Positions 56,153 through 64,000 of a DNA stretch of 64,000 bases are shown one piece after another. The DNA comes from Planctellipticum variicoloris. GTDB lineage: Bacteria; Planctomycetota; Planctomycetia; Planctomycetales; Planctomycetaceae. The translations under genes were made by a program, and so were the position numbers. Below the pieces are notes generated by a model that saw only the letters and a list, made by a program, of their open reading frames with translations, had not been told where the DNA came from and did not search any database. The stretch lies in assembly GCF_030622045.1 (NCBI RefSeq), contig NZ_CP130886.1, positions 744,001 through 808,000 on the forward strand, given 5' to 3'. Every line of letters begins with the position of its first letter. Within the stretch, counting starts at the first letter, position 1.

Positions 56153-57568
56153 ATGACGCCGCTCGCCCCCTCCCCGCCCGGGATTCCCTCGTCGCGGCCA
56201 CGCCGATCTGTTGCGGTCGATGGTCCTTGGACGACGGTCCGGGACGCGGGCTGGTGCTGGCGTCTGCCTCCTGGAGTCTCCATCAAGTTCCGCAACGGCT
56301 TCCGGGATTGGCTTGTCGACGGCGAGCCGAATCCCGAATTGCTAGACAGCGTCGCGAAGCGGGGGCTGCACCGGACCACCTGGCGGCTAAGGCTGGGAGA
56401 GATTCCGTGCTATTTGAAGTTGTCGCACAGTCGCTCCTGGACGGGCTGGCTGCGCGGCCAGTTGCAAGGGCGGCCTGCAGAACGTGAATTCCGGAAACTG
56501 CAGCTTCTGGCGGAGGCCGGTCTGCCGGTGACCCCGCCGCTGGCAGTTGGAAGTCCGGCCGGTCTGCTCGGAAGCCGCTCCTGGCTGCTGACCGCGGATG
56601 TTCCGGGGCGATCGCTGGACGAGCTGGCCCCTCCGGAACGACGGCCGGATGCTCCATGGCTGTCTCGCGAAGAACGGGCCGGCCTGACACGGGCTCTGAT
56701 CCGGTTGCTCGTTCGACTCCATGCCGCCGGTTTTTGTCATCGAGACCTGCATGCCGGGAATCTGCTCTGGGCGCCCGGCGGCGACGACGGGTCGATGCCT
56801 CAGTTGACGCTGGTGGACGTTGCGGCGATTGAACCGTGCATGGGGGGGATTTCGGAGGCGCAGCGGTGGCGGGACCTGTCTCAGCTCCGGCATGCGTTCT
56901 GCTTGGCGGCTTCACGCTCGGACCAGATGCGTCTGGCGCGAAGCTACCTGCATGAGGCCCTGCTGATTTCACCTGGTCAAAATCGGAAACGCTATCGACG
57001 AACAATTCGCAAGCTGGCGGCGCAGTCGATCGCGTACTCCCGCGCGGCGTGGGAGAAGGCGGATCGGAAGTGGTCGCGCGGCAATCGGAGAGTCGCGATT
57101 GTCCGGAACGAATGGATTGAGGTTCGCGGCCTGTCGTCGCTGGGAAGCCCATTGCTGGAGCGTCTGGCCGCTGCGGCGAGCGATCCGGCTGCGGAGTCTC
57201 CGGTTGGCTGGCGATGGATGGAGTTTTCCAGGGCGAGATGCGTCTGGGAACTGGGGCACGCCCTGCTGCGGCGAGGAATCCGGGCGGCCGAACCGCTGGT
57301 GTTGATCACATCGGCATCAAATCAATCCGGTTGGATCGCGTTTGTCGAGCCAAACGCCGCCGACATCGTCTGCCGCGCCGGGAGATCCGATGTCGAGCGA
57401 CTGCTGGTCGAGCTGCGGCAGCAGGGATTTGCGGCATCTTCGGAGTGGTGCGACAAGTATGGTGAAATCGAGGACGGGCTGTTGAGATTGAGCCCGTGCG
57501 GGCTGGCGTGGTTGGCGGAAGCCGCGGTGATGGATGTTCCGCCGCGTTCGATGGCGCGGGCGGCATGA
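56153..57568 (+). CDS. Lipopolysaccharide kinase-like protein (Kdo/WaaP family)
   Basis: 471 residues if started at the ATG giving MTPLAPSPPG; the ribosome binding site is poor and starts up to 29 codons earlier are possible. A protein-kinase-like fold typical of LPS core kinases: PCYLKLSHSRSW (ATP-binding Lys), AEREFRKLQLLAEAGLPVTPPLAVG (Glu), HAAGFCHRDLHAGNLLW (catalytic loop) and LTLVDVAAIEP (metal-binding Asp). The C-terminal 200 residues are an extension of unknown nature. The gene overlaps the next by four bases. Probably phosphorylates a sugar of the outer envelope. Confidence 0.78.
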   Translation: MTPLAPSPPGIPSSRPRRSVAVDGPWTTVRDAGWCWRLPPGVSIKFRNGFRDWLVDGEPNPELLDSVAKRGLHRTTWRLRLGEIPCYLKLSHSRSWTGWLRGQLQGRPAEREFRKLQLLAEAGLPVTPPLAVGSPAGLLGSRSWLLTADVPGRSLDELAPPERRPDAPWLSREERAGLTRALIRLLVRLHAAGFCHRDLHAGNLLWAPGGDDGSMPQLTLVDVAAIEPCMGGISEAQRWRDLSQLRHAFCLAASRSDQMRLARSYLHEALLISPGQNRKRYRRTIRKLAAQSIAYSRAAWEKADRKWSRGNRRVAIVRNEWIEVRGLSSLGSPLLERLAAAASDPAAESPVGWRWMEFSRARCVWELGHALLRRGIRAAEPLVLITSASNQSGWIAFVEPNAADIVCRAGRSDVERLLVELRQQGFAASSEWCDKYGEIEDGLLRLSPCGLAWLAEAAVMDVPPRSMARAA

Positions 57569-58467
57569 GGACCGAACTGACGGCGATGGCAGAGCAGTGC
57601 AAGCGAGCTGCGGAATCAAGTACACGGGATCGGGCGACCGGTCACTGGCCGCGGAAGTTTTGCGCTGTCGCCTGGCTCTGTGTGCTGCTGGTCGGCTGTC
57701 GCGGTCCGAGCGCGAACCCGTCGCTGCCAAAGCGGATGGCGGCCCAGAGCGACGAACTGCGGCTGATGAGCGACCACCGGCTGCCGAAGAATCATCCGCT
57801 GATCGCGGAACTGGAAGAGCTGCAGAAGGAAGTGGCCACGACGCTGGACCTGCCGCAGCAGACGCAGCAGGTGGTGATCTATCTCTTCAGCGACGAGACC
57901 CGATACGCTCAATATCTGCAGTCGGCGTATCCCCAGTTGCCCCCGCGGCGGGCCTATTTTGTAGGAACGGCCAAAGAGCTGGCGGTTTATGCATTCTGGG
58001 GAGAGAAGATTCAGGAGGATCTGCGTCACGAGTACACGCACGGAATACTGCATGCGTCTCTCAAGAACGTGCCGCTCTGGCTCGACGAGGGGCTGGCGGA
58101 ATATTTCGAAGTGACCGAGCAGCCCGGCTGGAATGGCGAATATGCCGCGGGAATCGCCAAAGCCGTTTCCGAGGGCTGGAAGCCGGACATCGATCGCCTG
58201 GAAAGCCTCGACACGGTTTCTCAGATGCAGAAGTGGGATTACCAGGAGTCGTGGGCCTGGGTCCATTTTCTGCTGCATGCCAGTCCGGAAACGCGGACGC
58301 TGTTGCTGGATTATCTGAATGAGCTGCGGGAGAATCCGAACCCCGAGGCACTGTCGGTTCGACTGCGGCGGTCGATTCCGACGATCGACCAGCGATTCCA
58401 GTCTTACGCGGCGGCGCTTGGCTCGCCGATGTCGCCGGTCGCCGGTCGGCCCGCGGAACTGCGATAG
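57565..58467 (+). CDS. Lipoprotein with HExxH metallopeptidase motif (DUF1570/peptidase MA-like)
   Basis: 300 residues. The ATG overlaps the kinase stop (ATGA), so translation is coupled. A signal segment ends in a lipobox LVGC (FCAVAWLCVLLVGCRG). The mature protein has LRHEYTHGILHASLKNVPLWLDEGLAEYFE: HEYTH zinc site with a Glu in the downstream WLDEGLAEY, the gluzincin arrangement. Such proteins are common in planctomycetes as DUF1570 or peptidase MA-like. The substrate is unknown; coupling to an envelope kinase suggests an envelope role. Confidence 0.82.
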   Translation: MRTELTAMAEQCKRAAESSTRDRATGHWPRKFCAVAWLCVLLVGCRGPSANPSLPKRMAAQSDELRLMSDHRLPKNHPLIAELEELQKEVATTLDLPQQTQQVVIYLFSDETRYAQYLQSAYPQLPPRRAYFVGTAKELAVYAFWGEKIQEDLRHEYTHGILHASLKNVPLWLDEGLAEYFEVTEQPGWNGEYAAGIAKAVSEGWKPDIDRLESLDTVSQMQKWDYQESWAWVHFLLHASPETRTLLLDYLNELRENPNPEALSVRLRRSIPTIDQRFQSYAAALGSPMSPVAGRPAELR

Positions 58468-58606
58468 ATCGGCTGGTCGGAGTTGCAGGCCTGATGAGAC
58501 CTGCCGATCGAGCCCGCAGCAACTGGCGAAGGTTTGCAGCGGCAGTCTGGTGATTGCCGGTCGAATGCGAAGATTGCGATCTGATCGACTGGCGTCCCGC
58601 ACGAAC

Positions 58607-59734
58607 TCAGTCGGCGAACCGGAATGGATCCGGCGTGACTTCGTAGCCCGGTCGGAGGCCGACGTTGATGAGCAGTCCCAGGGCGACGGCGGTCGAGAGC
58701 AGGCTGGAGCCGCCGTAGCTCATCAGGGGGAGGGTGATTCCGGTGATTGGCATCAGGCCGACGGTCATGCCGGTGTTGATCACTGTCTGCGAGGCCAGCA
58801 GGGCGACGATTCCCACCGCGACAAGGCGCCCGAAGGGTTCGCGGGTCGCGGCCGCGATGGCCAGCCCGCGGGCGAAGAGGACTGCGTAGAGCAGCAGCGT
58901 GAGGAGGCAGCCGCCGAGTCCCCAGCGTTCGCCAACGAGGCAGAAGACGAAGTCGGTCTGGCCGGCGGGGAGATGGTAGGCGCCTGGGTCGTCGACGGCC
59001 ATGCCGGCGACTTCGCTGCCCCACGCTCCGCCGAGGGCGAGCATGAGTTTGGACTGGTGCTGATGGTAGCCGTCGCCACGGGGAGCCGGGCCGCCTTCAG
59101 TCTGCGCGAACAGGCTGGTGATGCGGGACTTTTGTTCGGCGTTCATGCCGAGCCAGAAGACCGGGAGCATGGCGATGCCGAGTGCGACGACGAGCGTCAG
59201 GTGCCGGAGGCGGGCGCCGGCGGCGAAGAGCATGGCGAACAGGACCGGGATGAACAGCATGGCTGAACCGAGATCGGGCTCCTTGAGAATCAGAGCCAGC
59301 GGGACCAGCGTGACGAGAAAGGGGGGAATTAATCCCGGCAGGCGCCGGTAGTGGTCGCGATACATCAGGTAGTGAGCCAGCGCCAGGATGAACGCCAGTT
59401 TGGCGAGTTCCGAGGGCTGGAGATCGAAGAACCCCAAGGGGATCCAGCTCCGGGCGCCGTTGCGAGGCGGCATGAAGAAGACGACGATCAGCAGCGGCAG
59501 CGTGGCGGCGAAGAGAAGGTAGCTCGATGGTTTGAAGGATCGGTAGGGGACTGCAGCAGCGACGACGAGGAGTGGAACTGCGAGCGTCGCCCAGAGAACC
59601 TGGCGCGGAAACCGGTCGGTCCCGGTCGAGAGCTCGTCAGCACGGGCAATTCCGCTCAGTCCGAGCAGCACCAGACCGGTCGTGCAAATCAGCAGGGTCC
59701 ACGGAACGCGTTTCCAGAGCGAATCCGGCGACAT
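58607..59734 (-). CDS. rodA: Rod-shape / cell-division SEDS glycosyltransferase RodA/FtsW
   Basis: 375 residues from the ATG giving MSPDSLWKRVPW; about 10 membrane segments. Motifs: GARSWIPLGFFDLQPSELAKLAFIL, LILKEPDLGSAMLFIPVLF, LPAGQTDFVFCLVGERWGLGG and the C-terminal MPITGITLPLMSYGGSSLLSTAVALGLLINV, the family signature. The length and DLGSAML pattern favour RodA over FtsW. Together with a penicillin-binding protein such proteins polymerise lipid II, notable because planctomycetes have lost much of the division machinery. No PBP2 or MreB gene is nearby. Confidence 0.9.
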   Translation of the reverse strand: MSPDSLWKRVPWTLLICTTGLVLLGLSGIARADELSTGTDRFPRQVLWATLAVPLLVVAAAVPYRSFKPSSYLLFAATLPLLIVVFFMPPRNGARSWIPLGFFDLQPSELAKLAFILALAHYLMYRDHYRRLPGLIPPFLVTLVPLALILKEPDLGSAMLFIPVLFAMLFAAGARLRHLTLVVALGIAMLPVFWLGMNAEQKSRITSLFAQTEGGPAPRGDGYHQHQSKLMLALGGAWGSEVAGMAVDDPGAYHLPAGQTDFVFCLVGERWGLGGCLLTLLLYAVLFARGLAIAAATREPFGRLVAVGIVALLASQTVINTGMTVGLMPITGITLPLMSYGGSSLLSTAVALGLLINVGLRPGYEVTPDPFRFAD

Positions 59735-59846
59735 GCAAGCAATCCTCCGTGCGATCAACCGGCCCGGCAATCCATTGCCCGCCTGTGGCGGAGGTTTTAG
59801 CGAGTTTGGCCTCCATCGTGAACAGCGAGTCCGCGATCGTTGAGTT

Positions 59847-61805
59847 TCACGGAGCCGACTGCAATGCCGTTTCACGGGCCAGGCACGAGACCGATCGGAG
59901 CAACGATTCTTTGTCGACGGGTTTTGTGAGGTAGTTGGTGCAACCGCAGGCCAGGCAGCGTTCGCGGTCGCCGGCCATGGCGTGGGCGGTGATGGCGATG
60001 ATGGGGGCGGTGAAACCGCGGTCGCGCAGGATGGCGGCGGCGGTGTAACCGTCCATGATCGGCATCTGCATATCGAGGAACACGGCGTCGACCGGCGCCG
60101 CTGCGGGGCTGTCAAGGATCCGCTCGACGGCCTTCAGACCGTTCTCGGCGACGTCGAAAGTGGCGCCGGCTTTTGAAAGATGGTAAGCGAGGAGCCGTCG
60201 ATTGTCGGGAGCATCGTCGACGACGAGCAGATGCAGGCCCGCCAGTCTGCCGGAATTCACGGGAACTCGAGCCTGCGGCGTTTTCGTTTGAGGAGCCCGT
60301 ATGTCCGAATTGATTTTCGGAGAACTCGACGCGATCTGCGACGTCGGTTGCGGAATCCCACTGTTAATCGATGGCGTCAGCGTTTCCGCCTGAATCGTCA
60401 CCGTGAAGGAGCTGCCATGTCCGGGGCGGCTTTCGGCCGTAAGATCTCCGCCAAGGGCTCGTGCAAGCTTTCGGGAGATGATCAGGCCGAGTCCGGTTCC
60501 GCCGTAGCGGCGGGTCGTCGACGCATCGGCCTGCGCGAAGGCCTGGAAGAGGCGCTGCAACTGCTCGGAAGTGATGCCGATGCCCGTGTCGCGGACCTGA
60601 ATCTCGATCAGAGTGGCTGACGGGCCGAGATCGGGTCTGCGGGATTCCGAGACGAGAATGTCGACCCCCCCGGTTTCGGTGAATTTGATAGCGTTGCCGA
60701 CAAGATTCATCAGAATCTGTCGGAGTCGGACCGGGTCGGTGACGACGATTTCCGAGAGCGAGTCGTCGAAGCGGGCCGACAGATGCAAGCCCCGCGAGGT
60801 GGCTCTGGACTCAAGCAGAGTTCGGATTTCCTCGACAATCTGCCGCAATCGAGCCGGTATGCGTTCGACCTGGAGCTGGCCGGCATCGATCTTCGAAAGA
60901 TCGAGAACGTCGTTGATGACGGCGAGGAGATGCTGGCCGTTCCGATGGACGGTGTCGAGCGCCTGCGTGCGCTCTTCGGCCGGTGACTCGGCGTCGCGCA
61001 AGAGATCGACGAATCCGAGAATGGCCGTCAGAGGCGTTCGGATTTCGTGGCTCATGTTCGCGAGGAATTCGCTCTTTGCGCGCGCGGCCGATTCCGCGGC
61101 CTGTCGGGCTTCCGTCAGATCGCGAATGACCTGCTCCAGACGAACGACGTGGCACTGTTCGCGGAGGCGGCTGGATTCCAGGTCGGCTGAGTGCCGCCGC
61201 AGTTCGGCCTCGATCTCGGCCTTGATCTGAATTTCCCGCTGGAGGGTATCGTTGTTCTCTTCGAGAAGCCGGAGGCTGTGCTGGAGGGAACTGTTGGACG
61301 CGACGAGCTCTTCGCGGATTCGCTTGAGTTCGGCCCGTTCGGCGCGCAGCGCTTCAAGCTGATTGTACTCAGTGGTCAGGTTTTGAACGGTGATGAGGGC
61401 TTGCCGGGGCTCGGTCGAGACTCGCTGGATGCGTGTTTCCTGCACCATCGTCCGGTTCTGCGCGCCGACGCAGGCCGGGGCCGGGAAGAAATGGCGGTGA
61501 AGTGCTGCGGAGAGGACTGCGGGGGCTCCGGTTTCAAGGACGTTCTGAATGCGGGTGAGATAGCGCGGTTCCGCGAGATGGGGCAGGCGGTCGCTGAGCC
61601 GGCGGCCCCGGATCTCCCGTTCGGAGATTCCGGTCCATTCGACGAGAGCTCTGTTCCAGCCGACGACGGTCAGTGCTTCGTCGATGAGACAGAGCCCCAC
61701 GGGGACATGGTCCAGCAAATCGCGGACCTGAAGGTTTTCCGTCGATGAACGCCCTGGAGAGGACGAGTCGGCTCTCGGGCTGGAGGCGAACAGGATTGGA
61801 GCCAC
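59847..61805 (-). CDS. Hybrid sensor histidine kinase with PAS and receiver domains
   Basis: 652 residues from a GTG with GAGG at eight bases (a TTG 15 codons earlier is possible). No membrane span. In order: PAS domain (LLDHVPVGLCLIDEALTVVGWNRALVEWTGI), a long coiled coil (about 150-225), HisKA with SHEIRTPLTAILGF, HATPase with LMNLVGNAIKFTE, DTGIGITSEQL and GGTGLGLIISRKL, then a C-terminal receiver (HLLVVDDAPDNRRLLAYHL, phospho-acceptor FLDMQMPIMDGY, Lys in LTKPVDKES). A cytoplasmic sensor kinase; the following operon encodes a CheC-like protein and a response regulator that may act with it. Confidence 0.92.
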   Translation of the reverse strand: MAPILFASSPRADSSSPGRSSTENLQVRDLLDHVPVGLCLIDEALTVVGWNRALVEWTGISEREIRGRRLSDRLPHLAEPRYLTRIQNVLETGAPAVLSAALHRHFFPAPACVGAQNRTMVQETRIQRVSTEPRQALITVQNLTTEYNQLEALRAERAELKRIREELVASNSSLQHSLRLLEENNDTLQREIQIKAEIEAELRRHSADLESSRLREQCHVVRLEQVIRDLTEARQAAESAARAKSEFLANMSHEIRTPLTAILGFVDLLRDAESPAEERTQALDTVHRNGQHLLAVINDVLDLSKIDAGQLQVERIPARLRQIVEEIRTLLESRATSRGLHLSARFDDSLSEIVVTDPVRLRQILMNLVGNAIKFTETGGVDILVSESRRPDLGPSATLIEIQVRDTGIGITSEQLQRLFQAFAQADASTTRRYGGTGLGLIISRKLARALGGDLTAESRPGHGSSFTVTIQAETLTPSINSGIPQPTSQIASSSPKINSDIRAPQTKTPQARVPVNSGRLAGLHLLVVDDAPDNRRLLAYHLSKAGATFDVAENGLKAVERILDSPAAAPVDAVFLDMQMPIMDGYTAAAILRDRGFTAPIIAITAHAMAGDRERCLACGCTNYLTKPVDKESLLRSVSCLARETALQSAP

Positions 61806-61880
61806 GAGATACGCCTCGAAGAGCGGTTTCCGTCGATCACGCGATTGCAAGAGCTTCCGCTCGGAGTTCTCCGGCGCCGT

Positions 61881-62507
61881 CTACAGTAACTCTCCCACCG
61901 AGGCGAGCAGCTCCTCAACCGATCCCAGCGCAAAGGCGATGACGATTGAGCCGTGAATGGCGTGTTCCGCAACGCCGAACTCGATATCGGCGAGCAGCAG
62001 GTCGGAGGTGTCTCCGTCGTCGGTCAGGATTTCCTGGTCATCTGCGATATCGCGACCGGCGACGATCATGGGGATGGAATAGCTGAGTTCGGCGCGCATC
62101 TGGTTCGACAGCGAGCCCAGGACTGCATTCAGCACGATGTTGCCGACTTCGAGGAGCGTGCCGCTCATTTCGATGTCGAGATCGTCGGGGGGGGTATCGA
62201 GATTCGCGAGCAACTGGGCCAGCAGCAGGCTGCTTCGCTCATCAAACAGGAGTCCGGCTTTGCCGCTGACCGGACCGCGGAAGTATTGCACGATCAGCGT
62301 GGAAGATTCGTGGGCCACTGCGGTTTGCCACGTCTGATGGTCCTTCGTCGTGCAGTGCCGGACTTCCGGGGCTTGCAGTTCGATGCGGGCGCCGATCAAT
62401 TCGCTCAGGGACGCCGCCGATCGTCCGACTCCGATGTTGACAATTTCTGAGAGTACGTCGAGCTGACTGGCGTCGAATCGTCCGCGCAGGGCAGTAATCA
62501 ACGACAT
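61881..62507 (-). CDS. CheC-like chemotaxis phosphatase
   Basis: 208 residues from the ATG giving MSLITALRGRF. Two CheC signatures: LDVLSEIVNIGVGRSAASLSELIG (DxxxExxN) and LLEVGNIVLNAVLGSL (ExxN), each followed by a Pro as in CheC/FliY phosphatases. Both Glu-Asn pairs are intact, so phosphatase activity on a CheY-like receiver is expected. The gene overlaps the upstream response regulator by 10 bases, its most likely substrate. No CheA, CheW or flagellar genes are in the window. Confidence 0.85.
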   Translation of the reverse strand: MSLITALRGRFDASQLDVLSEIVNIGVGRSAASLSELIGARIELQAPEVRHCTTKDHQTWQTAVAHESSTLIVQYFRGPVSGKAGLLFDERSSLLLAQLLANLDTPPDDLDIEMSGTLLEVGNIVLNAVLGSLSNQMRAELSYSIPMIVAGRDIADDQEILTDDGDTSDLLLADIEFGVAEHAIHGSIVIAFALGSVEELLASVGELL

Positions 62508-62881
62508 ATCGGGAGCTCCTCGGCGGCGCGGAGTGCGCGGGACGCCAACTGGAGCAAGTCGGAGGGTTGAAACGGCTTGTTGATGAAATCGGTCGCTCCG
62601 AGCTCGATCGCTCGGGCGCGAGAAGTGGTCTGAATGTCGGCTGAGATTACGATCACGGGAACCTGGAGGCCCTCCTGCTGCAACGCGGTCAGCAGACCGA
62701 ATCCGTCGATCTCGGGCATCAGGAGGTCTGTGATGAGCAGATCCGGGAGCTGCTGGCGAATGCACTCCAGCGCCCTTGCGCCATTGTCGGCTTCGACGAA
62801 CTGGTGTCCGAGCGGAGCCAGCGCCGACGCAACTCTACCGCGGCTGAACTTCGAGTCGTCGACAATCAGAATCGTGGTCAT
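62498..62881 (-). CDS. Single-domain response regulator (CheY-like)
   Basis: 127 residues, a receiver domain only. TTILIVDDSKFSRGRV (acidic pair), LLITDLLMPEIDGFG (phospho-acceptor Asp near residue 51), VIVISADIQTTSRARAIELGATDFINKPF (conserved Ser/Thr region and Lys). Started at the ATG giving MTTILIVDD. It is translationally coupled to the CheC-like gene by a 10-base overlap. Likely phosphorylated by the hybrid kinase encoded downstream or another CheA-like kinase. Confidence 0.9.
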   Translation of the reverse strand: MTTILIVDDSKFSRGRVASALAPLGHQFVEADNGARALECIRQQLPDLLITDLLMPEIDGFGLLTALQQEGLQVPVIVISADIQTTSRARAIELGATDFINKPFQPSDLLQLASRALRAAEELPICR

Positions 62882-63077
62882 GTCACCGGACTCCCGTATC
62901 CGCGTGATCCGGCTGCCGCAGCGGCAACGCTTGGGACCGCGAACGCTCTGCACAACATTATGCCGGAACGCTTCGGAGGCCGGGTGTCGGGAGAGGTCGA
63001 TGCAACGAATCTGCGGGTCTGGGCAGAGTTTCCGCCGGATAGGTCGATTGTGCCGGAATCACCGGCTACATGGGCGC

Positions 63078-64000
63078 TCAGGCGGCCCGTCGTCGGACAT
63101 CCGAAGCGGCGGGGGCGAACTGGTCCGCGCCTGGGGCGAATTCCGGAGTCCGGAGACTGGAATCGCGGTCGGCGGAAAGTTCCCCGCAGACGGAGGCGAA
63201 CAGGCGGTGAAGGTCGTCGACGCGGGGGCCGCCGGAGTGGGGTTGCGTCATCCCTTCGGCGGCGAGCGTTGCGCGTGAGCCGTCTTCGCGGCGCAGCGAG
63301 AACTGGAATCCCCAGCGGGCCTCGCCGGGATCCGCTGACGAGTCGGTCGTCCAGTTCTGGTCTTCGCCGACAGGTCGCCCGGAGGCGTCCCGGCACTGAA
63401 ACCGAAGGCAATCGCCTCCCATGCGTTCCACGCGATCGACCACTGCCTGCCAGAGATCCATATGAAGCTGCGGATCGGAGTTTCCGAGTCGGGCGACGAG
63501 CAATCGCGTCTGCAGGACGCCGGAGGTATCGAGCAGCAGAACGCCAATTTCCTGGAGATAGCGGAAGAACAGGATCGTCTCGTGATATCCGAAGACTCTG
63601 CCGACGACAAGAAGGGCCAGCGTGCCGAGGCAGATGGCCAGCCCGACGGTTTCACTTTCAAGCACGGCGCTCAGCGTGGCCGCGGTGGCCATGAGGAGGC
63701 TCAGTCCGGTAATGGCCAGGAGCGCTTGCGAACGGGTCAGGCCGCGATCCTGCAGTCGGTGGTGAATGTGCCCCCGGTCGCCGACGCCGATGCCGCGCCC
63801 GGTGAGTTTTCGACGGACGATGGCCATCGTGGTGTCGAAGAGCGGGATGCTCATGAGGACCAGCGGAATCGCGAGCGTAAACCCGGCCGCCGTTTTGGAA
63901 GAGGCTTCGATCGCGAGCGCGCCCGCCAGAAAGCCGGTGGTCAGGCTGCCGGCGTCGCCCATGAAGATTCGCGCGGGGGGCCAGTTGTGGACGAGGAATC
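63078..64000 (-). CDS. WecA/MraY-type undecaprenyl-phosphate glycosyl-1-phosphate transferase, C-terminal part (5' end outside window)
   Basis: The frame is open to the window edge and reads HNWPPARIFMGDAGSLTTGFL there; the RIFMGDAGS motif (catalytic Asp region) and, further on, RGHIHHRLQDRGLTRSQAL identify the GT4 WecA/TagO/WbpL family, which attaches a sugar phosphate to undecaprenyl phosphate to start O-antigen or related polymers. At least five membrane segments are visible. A cytoplasmic tail of about 130 residues follows the last span and contains no motif I recognise. A gene of this type fits with gmd and the LPS-kinase-like gene as envelope polysaccharide functions. Confidence 0.9.
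   Translation of the reverse strand, partial: FLVHNWPPARIFMGDAGSLTTGFLAGALAIEASSKTAAGFTLAIPLVLMSIPLFDTTMAIVRRKLTGRGIGVGDRGHIHHRLQDRGLTRSQALLAITGLSLLMATAATLSAVLESETVGLAICLGTLALLVVGRVFGYHETILFFRYLQEIGVLLLDTSGVLQTRLLVARLGNSDPQLHMDLWQAVVDRVERMGGDCLRFQCRDASGRPVGEDQNWTTDSSADPGEARWGFQFSLRREDGSRATLAAEGMTQPHSGGPRVDDLHRLFASVCGELSADRDSSLRTPEFAPGADQFAPAASDVRRRAA

Overview
The window is a GC-rich, gene-dense chromosomal segment that reads as a member of the Planctomycetota (order Planctomycetales or close). The grounds are two DUF1559-type prepilin-like proteins starting with the [10 protein letters not shown] signature, very long pseudopilin-like proteins clustered with type IV pilus ATPases, PQQ-type beta-propeller proteins next to an ECF sigma factor, a Rieske/cytochrome b-c fusion pair and a LPS-kinase-like protein. 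I see no rRNA, tRNA, CRISPR array, prophage or insertion sequence.

Layout: (1) 1-6.5 kb is a Tad-type pilus locus on the minus strand. Three small Flp-like pilin candidates are followed by cpaB, tadA, tadB and tadC, with a canonical sigma-54 promoter in front of the first pilin gene. The 3' end of a sigma-54 activator gene converges on the locus from the window edge. (2) 6.8-11.4 kb has a fused double-ATPase peptide ABC protein and a two-gene Rieske/cytochrome b-diheme c complex. (3) 11.6-16 kb is minus-strand housekeeping: a YkgJ-type cysteine-cluster protein, nadD, holA and an M20 peptidase. (4) 16.3-19.9 kb is a compact plus-strand ethanolamine cluster (permease, eutB, eutC) without microcompartment genes. 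(5) 19.9-28.4 kb is mixed: a lipoprotein/DUF1559 pair, a small unknown protein, a TrpG/PabA glutaminase, gmd, a DUF1802-like protein, a Tat-exported protein of unknown function, a thioredoxin-fold protein and a secreted amidohydrolase. (6) 28.5-35.7 kb is a tightly packed plus-strand series: PQQ-propeller protein, K+ channel, ECF sigma factor and a 1398-residue membrane-anchored propeller protein, the last three overlapping. (7) 36-55.7 kb is a large minus-strand type IV pilus / type II secretion-like cluster: pilB-like ATPase, pilT, a second pilB-like ATPase, pilC and five prepilin-like genes, of which the last encodes 1586 residues, followed by another DUF1559 protein. (8) 56-64 kb has a kinase/HExxH-lipoprotein pair, rodA/ftsW, a hybrid histidine kinase, a response regulator/CheC-like pair and the 3' part of a WecA/MraY-type glycosyltransferase.

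The most unusual signal is not a gene. At least ten tracts outside or at the very edge of genes are built of degenerate repeats with a strict 7-base period. Unit sequences differ from tract to tract, but some units recur, sometimes on the opposite strand, and two tracts run into the end of a coding sequence. Other points worth checking are an acidic tail on PilT matched by a lysine-rich insertion in PilC, a tyrosine where a b-heme histidine ligand is expected in the cytochrome b, and the overlapping K+ channel/sigma factor/giant sensor unit. All assignments come from reading motifs by eye; no database search was run.
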